Part shown: one piece after another, positions 7,526 through 16,541 of the stretch
How positions within the stretch are numbered: position 1 is the stretch's first letter
Layout: every line of letters starts with the position of its first letter
Virus record (IMG/VR): IMGVR_UViG_3300035097_000006
Location: 1 to 23,393 of that record
Length of the DNA stretch: 23,393 nt
Reading direction: 5' to 3' (one strand)
Source of the DNA: a virus
Notes under the pieces: model-generated
Told to the model about the DNA's origin: nothing
Databases searched by the model: none
Seen by the model: only the letters and a program-made list of their open reading frames with translations
Translations under genes and position numbers: made by a program

Positions 7526-10500
7526 AGACGCTGACCGCGGTCGATCGATGGGCTGACACCGGCCCCGGCTTCAACCGGCACGCTGCCGAGGTCGTCTACA
7601 AGGCGATGACCGCGATGGACGATGACAGCGCGCTGGTCTACGGCCGGATCCTGGTCGCCGGCGCGGTCAACTACGACCTCATTTCGCACCGTGACGAATT
7701 GGCCAAGGCTGCCGGTGACCAGGCCCGACAGCGAGCCGAGACACTGCGGGCGCACTACTCCCGGGAGGCGGTCGCCAAGGCCCGCCGCGGCCAGGACAAC
7801 ACCGAGGAGATCGCCATCCTGGTGCAGATCGAGAAGGCGTTCAACTACACCCCCGAGGAGCGGCGGCGGTACGTCTCGGCCCAGGCCCGCCAGCACGGCC
7901 GGTTCGTGCAGATGCACCACCAGATCGACACCGACCCGAGCTCACCACCGGCGGACCAGACCCGCGCCGAGAAGCAGGGCATCCCCTCGAACACCCTGTT
8001 GAGCGGCAAGGACCTGTCGCACTACCAGCAGGCTTACGGTCAGATCCAGGACCTGCTCGCGCCGTTCCACAGCGAGCACCTGAACCCGTTGCTGCACTTG
8101 CAGGTCGTCGGCCGCAACGGCAAGGAACGCACCGTGCAGGCACCGGTGCAGGCGACCGAGAAGGACGTGAAGACCGACTTCTCGGCCAGCATCAAGCCGG
8201 GCGACCGGATCCTCACGGCGGCGGTGTCAGTGACCCCGGAGCGCGGTCGGGCCGATACGGCGGCTTTCGACGCGCTGGCTGCGGCCGGCGCCCCGCGTCT
8301 CGGCGGCTACGTCGGTCACGCCGTCAACGAGGGTGTTCTCAATTCCGAGAAGGTGCGGGAGCTCAACACGAAGCGCGGAGCACGACAGGAGAACGAGAAC
8401 TTCTCTGCGGCGGGCCGGGCCTTCGGGCGGCTGGAGCGCGGCTCCGAGATCCTCCGGACCAGCATGGGACCGGCCGCGCCACCGCAGCTGCAGTACGCGC
8501 TGGCGGTGGCCAACCACGTCGGGCAGTTCGGCCCGGAGGCACAGAAGGTGATCGGCCCAGCGGCCGACCGGGCCGCCTACCGGTATCGGGGCACCGAGCG
8601 GGCGCCGGATCCGGTACTGCAGACCGCCTTCGGAAAGATCCGCCAGGTCCGGTTCCGCGGCCTGAATCCGCGCGACGTCGCCGTCGGCGGCATCGACGAC
8701 CCGAAGGAAGGCTGGGATCCCGGCCCGGTCCTGAACTACTTCCAGGACCGGCTGCCGAACCCTGACCTCAACGAGCTGCAGCGCCGGTCCGGCGTGATCC
8801 CGCCCAGCGAGGGCATCGTCATCACGGCCAACGGCGATGTCGCGCACCAGTCGATCGGGTATGCCGACGACTGGTACCTGCCGTTCAACCTGCGCCACCT
8901 GTCCGCGCTCAAGGGCGGCGAGTACATCAGGACCCGCACCTTCGGCGGCCCGACCACCGAGGACATCTACACCGGGCTGGTGTCCGGCGCGAAGTCGATG
9001 ACGATCGTCAGCCACAACGGCGTCTACACCGTCGATTTCGACCGGAACCTGCGCGGCGGCCGACGATTCAACGACAAAGCCTCTCGGATGGTCGCTCGGT
9101 ACGGACAGCTGCTGGACGCCCTGCGGTCCGAGCAGGTCGGCCGGGGGTCGATCTCGCCGAGCCGGATGGAGGAGCTCCGCGAGACGGCCCGGGAGTACGA
9201 CCCGGACGAGTCGTCGGAGGCGTTCACGCATCGGCTTCGCGAGCTGCAGACCAAGGAAAAGGCCCGGCCGACGCTGTCCCAGCAGGAGCAGCTCGAGGCC
9301 GCCGCGAACTGGGTGGGCGAGCAGGCCGCCGACACTCTCGACAACAGCGGGAATGCCCTGCGGTCGGACGAGTACGTCACCCGACTGGTGAACGCGCAGG
9401 CCAAGACCGCGTGGCAGGCCAACGTGGCGACCGCCCGGCAGATGGGCGTCGACCCGGCGTTCAAGGTGGAGGCATTCCAGGAGCAGATATGGGCCGGCCT
9501 CCAGACCGGCACGCCACTGGAGCAGATCGGCGCGATCGCCGATCTGGCCGGCAAGCGGTCGTCGTTCGACCGGGCGATGAAGCAGGCGGACCAGGCCAAC
9601 CGGGACCGGGTCCGGTCACTGCGGCTGGACGGCGAGGGCTACAACGACGCGCTCAACGCGCTGCACGAGCAGTTCCCGTACTACATCGCCAAGCCGGTCT
9701 ACCACCCGTGGCGGGCGTCCCAGGGTGTCGGGCCGAACCGGACGCTGGAGCGGGCAGTGGACTCCGGCTACGTCGCTCCGCGGTTCAACCGTCCCGAGAA
9801 GGCCGAGGGTGGCTACTTCAACGAGAGTGTGACCGGAGCCGGGAAGATCACGGCCCAGAGCACTCGGTACCAGAACTTCCGGGTCGGCCAGGGCAAGCTC
9901 GTTCCGGTTCCGAAGGAGCAGACGGCGGAGGAGGTCAGGAACAAGGCGGCCGGCCGGCACGCGGGGACCGCGGGCGCGGTGACCGACAAGGACCTGCAGC
10001 GGGCCGCCGACCTGGACATGCTCACCGAGGTGCTGGCCCAGACGTCCTTCGCCTCCGGTGCCGAGTTCAATGTCGGCGGCAAGGTGGTGGACGCCTCCGG
10101 TCTCAACATCAGGGCCGAGGCCAAACTCGACACCTTCCCGCACGCCGCGATCAAGCAGGTGTTCGGCGCTGTCGACCGGGCCGATCTCGAGGCACTGCCG
10201 CACGACGACCTGCACCGGTTGATGCTGGATCTCGCCGCCGTGGCCACCGGGCCGAAGAAGGCGTTCTCGCTGAAGCAGGTCGTCCTCGACCGGGTGCGCA
10301 CCGGTGGGAGGGTGGCGCCACCGGAGGCGCCGCCCGCGTCTCTCGGCGAGCTGCTGAGTGAGCTCGACAAGGACCACGTGTTCCCGGGCGGCGGCGCCGC
10401 CTACGACCCGGCGCGACCTGCCAGTGTCGCCGAGATCGAGCGTGCCTACGGTGCCGAGACGTCGATCCAGAACTTGGTGTCTGCCGGCGAACTGCTGCCG

Positions 10501-10893
10501 GTCGACACCCCGACCGGCACCCCGGATCCGTTCGACACCGCCGCCCGCGCGCTGAGGTCGAAGCTGGAGGATGCGAATCGCAAGCACATTCGGCTGCGTT
10601 CGGTCGGCGGTCAGCCAGATCTGGCGGCGCAGCAGGCTGACATGCGTACCGCCGGGGCGCTGGCCCGGGCGATGCAGCTGCGCCGTCGCTGGGTCGACGC
10701 GGACAAGAACCGGCCACCGGCACCGCCGACGCCGCCGAACAACGGGCCGGTCAACCAGGTGATCCTGGCCCAGGGTCCCGGCGGGGCCCCGGTTCCGTTG
10801 AACCAGGCTCAGCTGATGGGGTTCCTCAACAACCTCAACAACCCCAACGCGTTCAATCCCAACGCCTCTAATGTCGTCAACGGCATTCCGTGA
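7522..10893 (+). CDS. large head-region protein of unknown function
   Basis: This 1123-aa protein follows the portal with a 4-base ATGA overlap and runs into the next gene with a GTGA overlap, so it is certainly co-translated with head genes. I recognise no catalytic domain. The N-terminal part (residues 1-200) is helical and charged. A central portion (about 375-525) has a well-ordered, aromatic-rich sequence including DDWYLPFNLRHLSALKGGEY, RTRTFGGPTTEDIYTGLV and NGVYTVDFDRNL, likely a folded beta domain. The region 540-720 is rich in helices (LRELQTKEKARPTLSQQEQL). The C-terminus is a Pro/Asn-rich low-complexity tail ending NNLNNPNAFNPNASNVVNG. In many phages this gene slot holds a MuF-like minor head protein or an ejection protein, but neither signature is visible here. 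A virion protein associated with the portal is the best inference. Confidence 0.6.
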   Translation: MKTLTAVDRWADTGPGFNRHAAEVVYKAMTAMDDDSALVYGRILVAGAVNYDLISHRDELAKAAGDQARQRAETLRAHYSREAVAKARRGQDNTEEIAILVQIEKAFNYTPEERRRYVSAQARQHGRFVQMHHQIDTDPSSPPADQTRAEKQGIPSNTLLSGKDLSHYQQAYGQIQDLLAPFHSEHLNPLLHLQVVGRNGKERTVQAPVQATEKDVKTDFSASIKPGDRILTAAVSVTPERGRADTAAFDALAAAGAPRLGGYVGHAVNEGVLNSEKVRELNTKRGARQENENFSAAGRAFGRLERGSEILRTSMGPAAPPQLQYALAVANHVGQFGPEAQKVIGPAADRAAYRYRGTERAPDPVLQTAFGKIRQVRFRGLNPRDVAVGGIDDPKEGWDPGPVLNYFQDRLPNPDLNELQRRSGVIPPSEGIVITANGDVAHQSIGYADDWYLPFNLRHLSALKGGEYIRTRTFGGPTTEDIYTGLVSGAKSMTIVSHNGVYTVDFDRNLRGGRRFNDKASRMVARYGQLLDALRSEQVGRGSISPSRMEELRETAREYDPDESSEAFTHRLRELQTKEKARPTLSQQEQLEAAANWVGEQAADTLDNSGNALRSDEYVTRLVNAQAKTAWQANVATARQMGVDPAFKVEAFQEQIWAGLQTGTPLEQIGAIADLAGKRSSFDRAMKQADQANRDRVRSLRLDGEGYNDALNALHEQFPYYIAKPVYHPWRASQGVGPNRTLERAVDSGYVAPRFNRPEKAEGGYFNESVTGAGKITAQSTRYQNFRVGQGKLVPVPKEQTAEEVRNKAAGRHAGTAGAVTDKDLQRAADLDMLTEVLAQTSFASGAEFNVGGKVVDASGLNIRAEAKLDTFPHAAIKQVFGAVDRADLEALPHDDLHRLMLDLAAVATGPKKAFSLKQVVLDRVRTGGRVAPPEAPPASLGELLSELDKDHVFPGGGAAYDPARPASVAEIERAYGAETSIQNLVSAGELLPVDTPTGTPDPFDTAARALRSKLEDANRKHIRLRSVGGQPDLAAQQADMRTAGALARAMQLRRRWVDADKNRPPAPPTPPNNGPVNQVILAQGPGGAPVPLNQAQLMGFLNNLNNPNAFNPNASNVVNGIP

Positions 10894-12668
10894 CCCCGCG
10901 CGAAAAGCGCGACGTGGCAGTGGATCTCGCCGCGTGCGTGCTGGCTCTCTACCAGTGCGTGGGGCGGGTCCTGGCGGAGCAGCCGCCTCGCGTCGGGGCC
11001 ACCGAGGAGCAGGCCAAGGCGGCGTTCGCAGCCTGCTCGGCGCAGTGGAAGACACTGGTCGGGCAGGCCGCCCGGGACGCTGTCGCACTCGCCCCCGCGG
11101 CCTCGGTCCCCACTGACGGCCGGTCCCGGATCGGGCTGGCTCGGCAGTACGCCGCGCAACTGGGCACCGCGGTCAGCACCGACGCCGCGGCGGCGCTGTC
11201 GGTCGCGATGGACACCGAGCTGGCTCGCGGCCAGCATCCGGAGGTGGCCTGGCAGCGGGCCGTCGCCGGGTACGGACTGGTTACCGCCGCGATGCGGACC
11301 TACCTCGCTGCGGTGACCCGGCGCGGCAAGAACCTCGCGGCACCACTGGCCACGGCGAAGCTGGCCGCTCAGCGCGCGTTGCTGGCGCAGGTCGACCGGA
11401 TCGGCAACCGGGAGGCCACCGCCTGGGCCCAGCTCCCGGTTCCCCGGACCCCGATAGCCAAGATCGTCACGCTCGTCAAGGTGTTCGACCCCGACGAGCT
11501 GCGCGACGAGGGTGGCCGCTGGACCGCCGGCGGCCGGACGAAGCTGCGGGTGAAGGAGAAGGCCGACGCCGTCGACGAGTTGCTGTCCGAGACGCCGGTC
11601 GAAGCGCCGGTCGACCGTTGGGCCGCCGCGGCCGCTGCTGCCGCCGCTGATCGCTACGCACCGGCACCGACCGATCGGTGGGCCGCCGCTGCCGCCACTG
11701 CCGATCGCTGGGCACCGGCGCCGGCCGACCGCTGGGCACCGGCCGCCACCGCCGCTCCGGCCGACCGCTGGGCCGAAGCTGCCGCGGCCGCGTCCGCTGA
11801 TCGCTGGGCGCCGGCTGCCGCCCCGGCGCCCAATGTCCGGCGGTTGATCTACTTCATCGGGGCCGCCGAGCCGAACAAGACACCCGCGCCGGCACCGGCC
11901 AGGGAGGCGGCCGACGACGACTACGGCCTGTACGTGCCGATGCAGGGGCTGCACCACTACTTCTACGACCACGCCATGAACAACCGGGGCAAGTTCGTCA
12001 CCAACGCGGTGAACTTCCAGGTCGTCCTCGAGTACCTGACCGATTTCCACGGCCGGACCGACCCGATCGAGATGAAGGAATCCCGGTCGCCGTGGAGCGT
12101 CGCGGTCGGTATCGAGGGCATCTCCGACGACGACTGGCAGGCCGCGCTGGCGCTGGCGGTGCCGCTGTGGGACGAGGTGGGGAAGAACCCGCTACGGGCG
12201 ATCAACGCGCTCGGGCCGATGGAGCGGGCGGTGATCGCCGAGCACGCCGGATACCGGCCACGCTCGGAGGCCGGTACCAAGCAGTTGCTGATCGACAACG
12301 AGTACCTGCGGGCCAACGGCGTCCAGCAGGGCCGCGACTCCGACAACGCGCACATCCGCTACGACATGGGGCTGTCGGACGCGCTGGCCGACTATGTCGT
12401 CTGGAACAACCCGCGGGTGATGGGCCCGAAGGGCGCCGCGCTGGAGGACCTCCTCGATGACCGCGGCCTCCGGCTGCCGCTGGACATCACCGCGCTTCCC
12501 GAGGTGCTGAACCTGAGTTCGGGGCTCAGTCCGGACGATGACGGCGGGGACCTGCGCGGTACCTACCGGATCGACACTACGCACTACCACTCGGCGATCG
12601 GCGAGTTCGACTACGCGGCACCCAAGGGGAAGATCGCGCTGCGGGAGACCCATATCGAACCGGAGTAG
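10890..12668 (+). CDS. minor head-region protein with DRWA repeats
   Basis: This is a 592-aa protein with a GTG start that overlaps the previous stop. Residues 1-190 are alpha-helical and Ala-rich; 'AVAGYGLVTAAMRTYLAAVTRRGKN' and 'LAQVDRIGNREATAWAQL' vaguely recall minor head (MuF-associated) proteins. Residues 199-215 read FDPDELRDEGGRWTAGG, a short motif seen in many phage portal-adjacent and MuF fusion proteins. Residues 242-310 are a low-complexity linker with seven DRWA/DRYA units separated by Ala/Pro runs. The C-terminal 260 residues, from DDDYGLYVPMQGLHHYFYDHAM onward, appear to be a globular domain that I do not recognise. It contains His and Asp clusters but no pattern that I can tie to an enzyme. 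The modular layout (helical domain, motif, flexible linker, C-terminal domain) suggests a virion-attached effector or minor head protein; this is inference. Confidence 0.55.
   Translation: MTPREKRDVAVDLAACVLALYQCVGRVLAEQPPRVGATEEQAKAAFAACSAQWKTLVGQAARDAVALAPAASVPTDGRSRIGLARQYAAQLGTAVSTDAAAALSVAMDTELARGQHPEVAWQRAVAGYGLVTAAMRTYLAAVTRRGKNLAAPLATAKLAAQRALLAQVDRIGNREATAWAQLPVPRTPIAKIVTLVKVFDPDELRDEGGRWTAGGRTKLRVKEKADAVDELLSETPVEAPVDRWAAAAAAAAADRYAPAPTDRWAAAAATADRWAPAPADRWAPAATAAPADRWAEAAAAASADRWAPAAAPAPNVRRLIYFIGAAEPNKTPAPAPAREAADDDYGLYVPMQGLHHYFYDHAMNNRGKFVTNAVNFQVVLEYLTDFHGRTDPIEMKESRSPWSVAVGIEGISDDDWQAALALAVPLWDEVGKNPLRAINALGPMERAVIAEHAGYRPRSEAGTKQLLIDNEYLRANGVQQGRDSDNAHIRYDMGLSDALADYVVWNNPRVMGPKGAALEDLLDDRGLRLPLDITALPEVLNLSSGLSPDDDGGDLRGTYRIDTTHYHSAIGEFDYAAPKGKIALRETHIEPE
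11613..11820 (+). repeat. DRWA-Ala/Pro linker repeats
   Basis: Seven units of gac/gat-cgN-tgg/tac-gc (Asp-Arg-Trp/Tyr-Ala), spaced 8-14 codons apart, encode residues 242-310 of the 592-aa protein. The spacers are Ala/Pro/Thr-rich and vary in length, which suggests expansion by replication slippage. The regular Trp within a disordered linker is unusual and may be a binding element. Confidence 0.75.
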
Positions 12669-12699
12669 TGCGTCTAGCGGCCTTCGTGAGACTTGAGAT

Positions 12700-14337
12700 A
12701 TGCCGACCTCTCCCCCTGCCGCCATCGACCCGGTGTTCGCCGAGGTCGCCAAGGCGATCTACGGGGACGTCGACCCGCGAGAAATCGCCAAGTTCAGTCC
12801 TGGCGGGGCCGACCTGCACGCCGACGGCCCGATGACGCCGGAGCAGGCGAAGAAGCAGAAGAAGCTCGCGCTGGTCGGCCTCGGCGCTACCGGTCTCGCC
12901 ACGGTGGGTGCTGGGCACGCCATCAGTGCCTCCGTCCTGGAGCACCGGCACCGCATCGCCGAGGCACGTGGCGAGCCGCCGCCGGTGCCCAAGGTGAAGA
13001 ACGGCCTGCACCGCCAGGCCGCCCGGGCCGTCGCCCGGAAGCTGAAGCTCAGCCCGGTGAAGACGGCGGGCATCATCGGCGCCGGTGTGCTCGGACTGCA
13101 CGGCGTGGAGCTCGCCAGCGACGTGCTCGGTGCGCACGCCCAGACGAAGCAGCTCCGGGAAGCCAACAAGCAACTCGGGCCCAAGAAGCCGGTGGCGAAG
13201 GCTTTCCGGCTGCGGCCGCTCAACTCACTGCCCGACCAGGTGCCCAGCCTGCGGGCGAAGCGCCCCCGGACGACTCCGCTCCCGGCCAACCCGCGAACGA
13301 AACGTGGTGTGTTCCAACCAGTCTCGAAGGTTGGGGACGTCACGTGGACCGGCTTGTTCAGCAAGGTCGACACCGACAAGCGGCAGGTGTTCGGCTGGGC
13401 CTCGGTCAGTCAGATCAACGGCGAGGACGTCGTCGACCTGCAGGGCGACATCGTCCCGATCGAGGAAATCGAGAAGTCCGCCTACAAGTACGTTCTCGAT
13501 TCCCGCAAGGGCGGGGATATGCACCGCCGGGTGTCCAAGCTCGACGACGGAACCGTGCCGCACCACACCGCGGACATGATCGAGAGTTTCGTCGTCACCC
13601 CGGAGAAGCTCGAGAAGATGGGGCTGCCACCCAACGCCCTGCCTCTCGGATGGTGGGTCGGGTACCACGTCAATGACGACGAGCAGTGGTCGCTGGTGAA
13701 GTCCGGAGCGCGCGCCGGTTTCAGCATCCACGGCAGTGGTACCCGCACCACGGTGTCGAAGATGGGTCCCGAGGTGAAGGACTGGGACGTCTACCACGCG
13801 CTGCGGCGCAAGGGGAAAACCAAGACCTCTGCGGCCAAGATCGCCAATTCGGTGTCCAAGAGCATTCGTGAGGATCTCGACGACGGTCGCAAGCGGCGTC
13901 CGCTCCGATTGAAGGAGCGGACCAGGCAGGCGGTACACCCGCCGCCGGTGAAACTGAAGCCGGTGACCTCGTCGGCGATCGACTCGATGGGCTACCAGCG
14001 CCAGACCCGGCGGCTCTCCGTGCAGATGCACTCCAACCTGGGTCGGCCCTATCAGTACCGGGTGGACCCGAAGGAAGCCTCGGCAGCGCTCAACGCTCCG
14101 TCGCTGGGACATCACTACGCCACCCAGGTCCGCGGCAAAGCGCAGCGAGCCACCCGCTACACCCTCGCCGACCGGGCCCGGTTGTTCGCCAAGCCCGATG
14201 TGTCCAAGGGGTTGTTCAAGGTCAAGCAGGCCATCGACAGTGTGAAGGCCGCTCCGGCCGAGCTGATGAAGCCGCTCGCGACGATGGCGCCAGTGAAGCC
14301 GGGTCTCAAGCCGATCGGAAAGGTTCCTCTCGGATGA
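12700..14337 (+). CDS. XkdF-type prohead protease with hydrophobic N-terminal region
   Basis: Prohead proteases remove scaffold and trim head proteins during capsid maturation. Residues about 212-360 match the putative phage serine protease XkdF family (Peptidase_S78_2): 'VFGWASVSQINGEDVVDLQGDIVPIEEIEKSAYKYV', 'GGDMHRRVSKL', 'ADMIESFVVT', 'GWWVGYHVNDDEQWSLVKSGARAGFSIHG'. The probable catalytic residues are H275 and S342. Unusually, the first 200 residues hold two glycine-rich hydrophobic segments (about 56-75 and 122-145) separated by basic helices, like the small basic proteins encoded downstream. The N-terminal AIYGDVDPREIAKF (residues 19-32) may be a degenerate copy of their shared SAFGV motif. 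The basic C-terminal tail (370-545) is unassigned. The ATG start is 31 bases after the previous stop without a strong Shine-Dalgarno. The stop overlaps the next gene (ATGA). The protease call is strong; the catalytic pair is by family analogy. Confidence 0.85.
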   Translation: MPTSPPAAIDPVFAEVAKAIYGDVDPREIAKFSPGGADLHADGPMTPEQAKKQKKLALVGLGATGLATVGAGHAISASVLEHRHRIAEARGEPPPVPKVKNGLHRQAARAVARKLKLSPVKTAGIIGAGVLGLHGVELASDVLGAHAQTKQLREANKQLGPKKPVAKAFRLRPLNSLPDQVPSLRAKRPRTTPLPANPRTKRGVFQPVSKVGDVTWTGLFSKVDTDKRQVFGWASVSQINGEDVVDLQGDIVPIEEIEKSAYKYVLDSRKGGDMHRRVSKLDDGTVPHHTADMIESFVVTPEKLEKMGLPPNALPLGWWVGYHVNDDEQWSLVKSGARAGFSIHGSGTRTTVSKMGPEVKDWDVYHALRRKGKTKTSAAKIANSVSKSIREDLDDGRKRRPLRLKERTRQAVHPPPVKLKPVTSSAIDSMGYQRQTRRLSVQMHSNLGRPYQYRVDPKEASAALNAPSLGHHYATQVRGKAQRATRYTLADRARLFAKPDVSKGLFKVKQAIDSVKAAPAELMKPLATMAPVKPGLKPIGKVPLG

Positions 14338-16529
14338 CGGATACCACGGAAACGGCTGCATCCCTGCGGACAAAGGCCCGGCGGCAGCAGCAGGACAACG
14401 CGAAGCACCACCTGCGGGCCGCCGGTGGGGCCATGGCCCTCGTGGGCGGCTCCGGGCTGGCCATCAATGCAAGTGAACGTCGCTTCGCGGCGAAGGCCGC
14501 CGCACACAAGATGGCGGTGAACGCCCGCACCAGGGAGAAGTACTTCCGCGGCCCATCGGGGCAGCCTTCTCGGCCGACCGACAACGAGTTCGCCCGTGCC
14601 AAGATGCTCGGCCGCCGGTACCGGCGCGCCGGCCGGGTTCGCGCTGGCACCGCCGGTCTGGCGGTCGCCGGCGCGGCGACCATGCTCCACCAGGGGCACA
14701 AGGCCGACAAGGGCGACAAAGAGGTGCGCGAACTGCGGGCCAGGGCGAACAAGCTGGCTCGCGCCGAGCGCCCGGTCTCCCGGCGCCCGGTCACCAAGCG
14801 GGATGCGCTCGGGGTCGAGATCAGCAAGGACGAGCCGCCGACCGCCGCAGCGCTGCGCGAGTCGGCGAAGGCAAACCGGAAGCAGGGGTCCAAGCATCGG
14901 TTGGTGGCCATCGGCTCCGGACTCGCGTCGTACGGAGGACTGCATGGTGCGGTCGCGGCCCGGAACAAGCAGGCCGGCGTCCTGGCCGATGCGTTCGAGT
15001 TGCAGCGCCGAGTGGGACAGCGGCGGAACATGGCGACCCCCGAGCAACTCGAGCGGGCCGTCGCACTCGGCCGGACCCACCGGCTGGCCCGGGCCGGCAA
15101 GATAGCGGGTCTCACCACTGCAGCGGTGGCCACTCCGGTGGCGTGGCACCAGAGCGCGAAAGCCAATTCGCTCGACGCCAAGGCGCGGCAGCAGAACTGG
15201 CGGGCCCGGAAGATGGAGCGCGCCGAGCAGAAGGCCACCCGGGTGGCCAAGGTCGATGCGTTCGGTGTCGACCGTGAGGCGCTGTTCAAGGCGGACACCC
15301 CACTGCCGGGCGACAACCCGCATGCCGAAGCGGCCCGGCGCCGCCGGAAGGCGGGTCTCACCGTCGCCGGTGTCGGCTACCTGGCCTCCTCGCGCACCAA
15401 GGACGTCGCGCCGGGTGCGGCCGATTTCCTCACCCGGCCGCAGAAGGCACTGAACCGGAAGGGGATCAGCCCGAAGGCACGGGCCCGGATAGTCGACATG
15501 CGGGCCGCGAAGATGACGCGAATGGGCGGAAAGGCCGGCTTCGTCCTGGTGGGTACCGGAATCGGCGGTGCTGCCGAGGGCGCGGTGACCGACTTGCGGG
15601 AGCGTGATGCGCTGCGGCGGACCAGGGAGCAGGCGAGAGTGAAACTGCAGGCGAAGAAGCAGGAACGGCTGACCAAATCGGCGTTCGGCGTCGACCACGG
15701 TGACGTCGGGAAGGCCTATCAGCCGGGGTCGATCACTCTCCACCAGGAGCAGGCGGATCTGCACGCCCGGAAGAAGGGCTCCGCGCAGCGCCGGATGGAA
15801 GGCGGACTGATCGCCATCCCGGCCAGTGCGGCGGTCGCAAGTGCAGCGCATCGGGTCGCGCCGAATATCGCCGAGATGGTCCACGGCAAGTCCCGGGTCG
15901 GCGACAAGGTGGCGGATCGCGTCAAGCTCATCCGCCAGATTCGCCACGGCGCCAAGGTCGGTGGCGTGGTCGGTACCGCCGGTGGGGCCATGGTGGCCAC
16001 CGAGGGCGCCCTCTCGCGGGTCCGGCACGCGCACGGCCAGAACAAGGAGACCAAGCGGGCCCAGCAGGCGCGCAAGGCTCGCAACGCCACTCTCACGAAG
16101 GCGTTCGACTCCGAGCGGGCCCGGCACGGTCGCCAGGACATGTACGCCAGTGGTGCCACCGGTGGCGCGATCCTCGCCGGCGGTGCCGGAGTCGCCACCG
16201 GCGTGGCCGGTCGCCGGGCCGGTGCAGCCAGCCATGCCGAGGAACAGGAAAGCAAGAAGGCGTACCGGAAGGCGCGGTCCAACCTGAGCAGCATGGCCTC
16301 GAGCTCGAAGGGCACCAAGCCCAAGACGGCGGCGAACATCAAGGAGACTCAGGACCACCTCGCGCGAATGATGGAGCACCACGACGCCGCTGGGAACTTC
16401 GCCACCAGGGCCAAGAGGTTCCACCGGATTTCGCGCGCTTCACTGGCCGGCGCGGCCGTGCTGGGCACGGGAGCGTATGCCGCCCACGACTACGACCGCC
16501 GCCGCGGCGGTCGTTCCTACGGTTACTGA
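14334..16529 (+). CDS. tandem-module basic glycine-rich internal protein (polyprotein-like)
   Basis: This 731-aa protein is very rich in Lys, Arg, Ala and Gly. It divides into five units at copies of a short motif: DALGVEISKDE at residue 157, DAFGVDREALFKAD at 308, SAFGVDHGDVGKAY at 449 and the weak AFDSERARHGR at 590. Intervals are 151, 141 and 141 residues, and the last unit is 142 residues long. Each unit carries a basic helix and a glycine-rich hydrophobic segment (for example RLVAIGSGLASYGGLHGAV). A charged stretch and a second hydrophobic segment (for example AGKIAGLTTAAVATPVAW) follow, then another basic helix. It has no known enzymatic domain. Lying between the protease and scaffold genes, it could be a set of fused internal head proteins that are cleaved at the motifs and injected to act at the membrane or on DNA. 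That role is inferred; the repeat structure is directly visible. Confidence 0.7.
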   Translation: MTDTTETAASLRTKARRQQQDNAKHHLRAAGGAMALVGGSGLAINASERRFAAKAAAHKMAVNARTREKYFRGPSGQPSRPTDNEFARAKMLGRRYRRAGRVRAGTAGLAVAGAATMLHQGHKADKGDKEVRELRARANKLARAERPVSRRPVTKRDALGVEISKDEPPTAAALRESAKANRKQGSKHRLVAIGSGLASYGGLHGAVAARNKQAGVLADAFELQRRVGQRRNMATPEQLERAVALGRTHRLARAGKIAGLTTAAVATPVAWHQSAKANSLDAKARQQNWRARKMERAEQKATRVAKVDAFGVDREALFKADTPLPGDNPHAEAARRRRKAGLTVAGVGYLASSRTKDVAPGAADFLTRPQKALNRKGISPKARARIVDMRAAKMTRMGGKAGFVLVGTGIGGAAEGAVTDLRERDALRRTREQARVKLQAKKQERLTKSAFGVDHGDVGKAYQPGSITLHQEQADLHARKKGSAQRRMEGGLIAIPASAAVASAAHRVAPNIAEMVHGKSRVGDKVADRVKLIRQIRHGAKVGGVVGTAGGAMVATEGALSRVRHAHGQNKETKRAQQARKARNATLTKAFDSERARHGRQDMYASGATGGAILAGGAGVATGVAGRRAGAASHAEEQESKKAYRKARSNLSSMASSSKGTKPKTAANIKETQDHLARMMEHHDAAGNFATRAKRFHRISRASLAGAAVLGTGAYAAHDYDRRRGGRSYGY

Positions 16530-16541
16530 GAAGGGTCGCCG

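Noticed and set aside
11613-11820. CRISPR-like or intergenic repeat array
   Set aside because: Unit spacing varies, lies in frame within a coding region and encodes a consistent DRWA peptide pattern.
13225-14373. 382-aa minus-strand frame opposite the protease gene
   Set aside because: Antisense to a well-supported protease domain, no domain of its own; shadow frame.
14157-16424. 755-aa open frame on the minus strand opposite the tandem-module gene
   Set aside because: It mirrors a strongly G/C-biased plus-strand gene, has low-complexity Arg/Gly/Leu composition and no recognisable domain; a third-position GC shadow.
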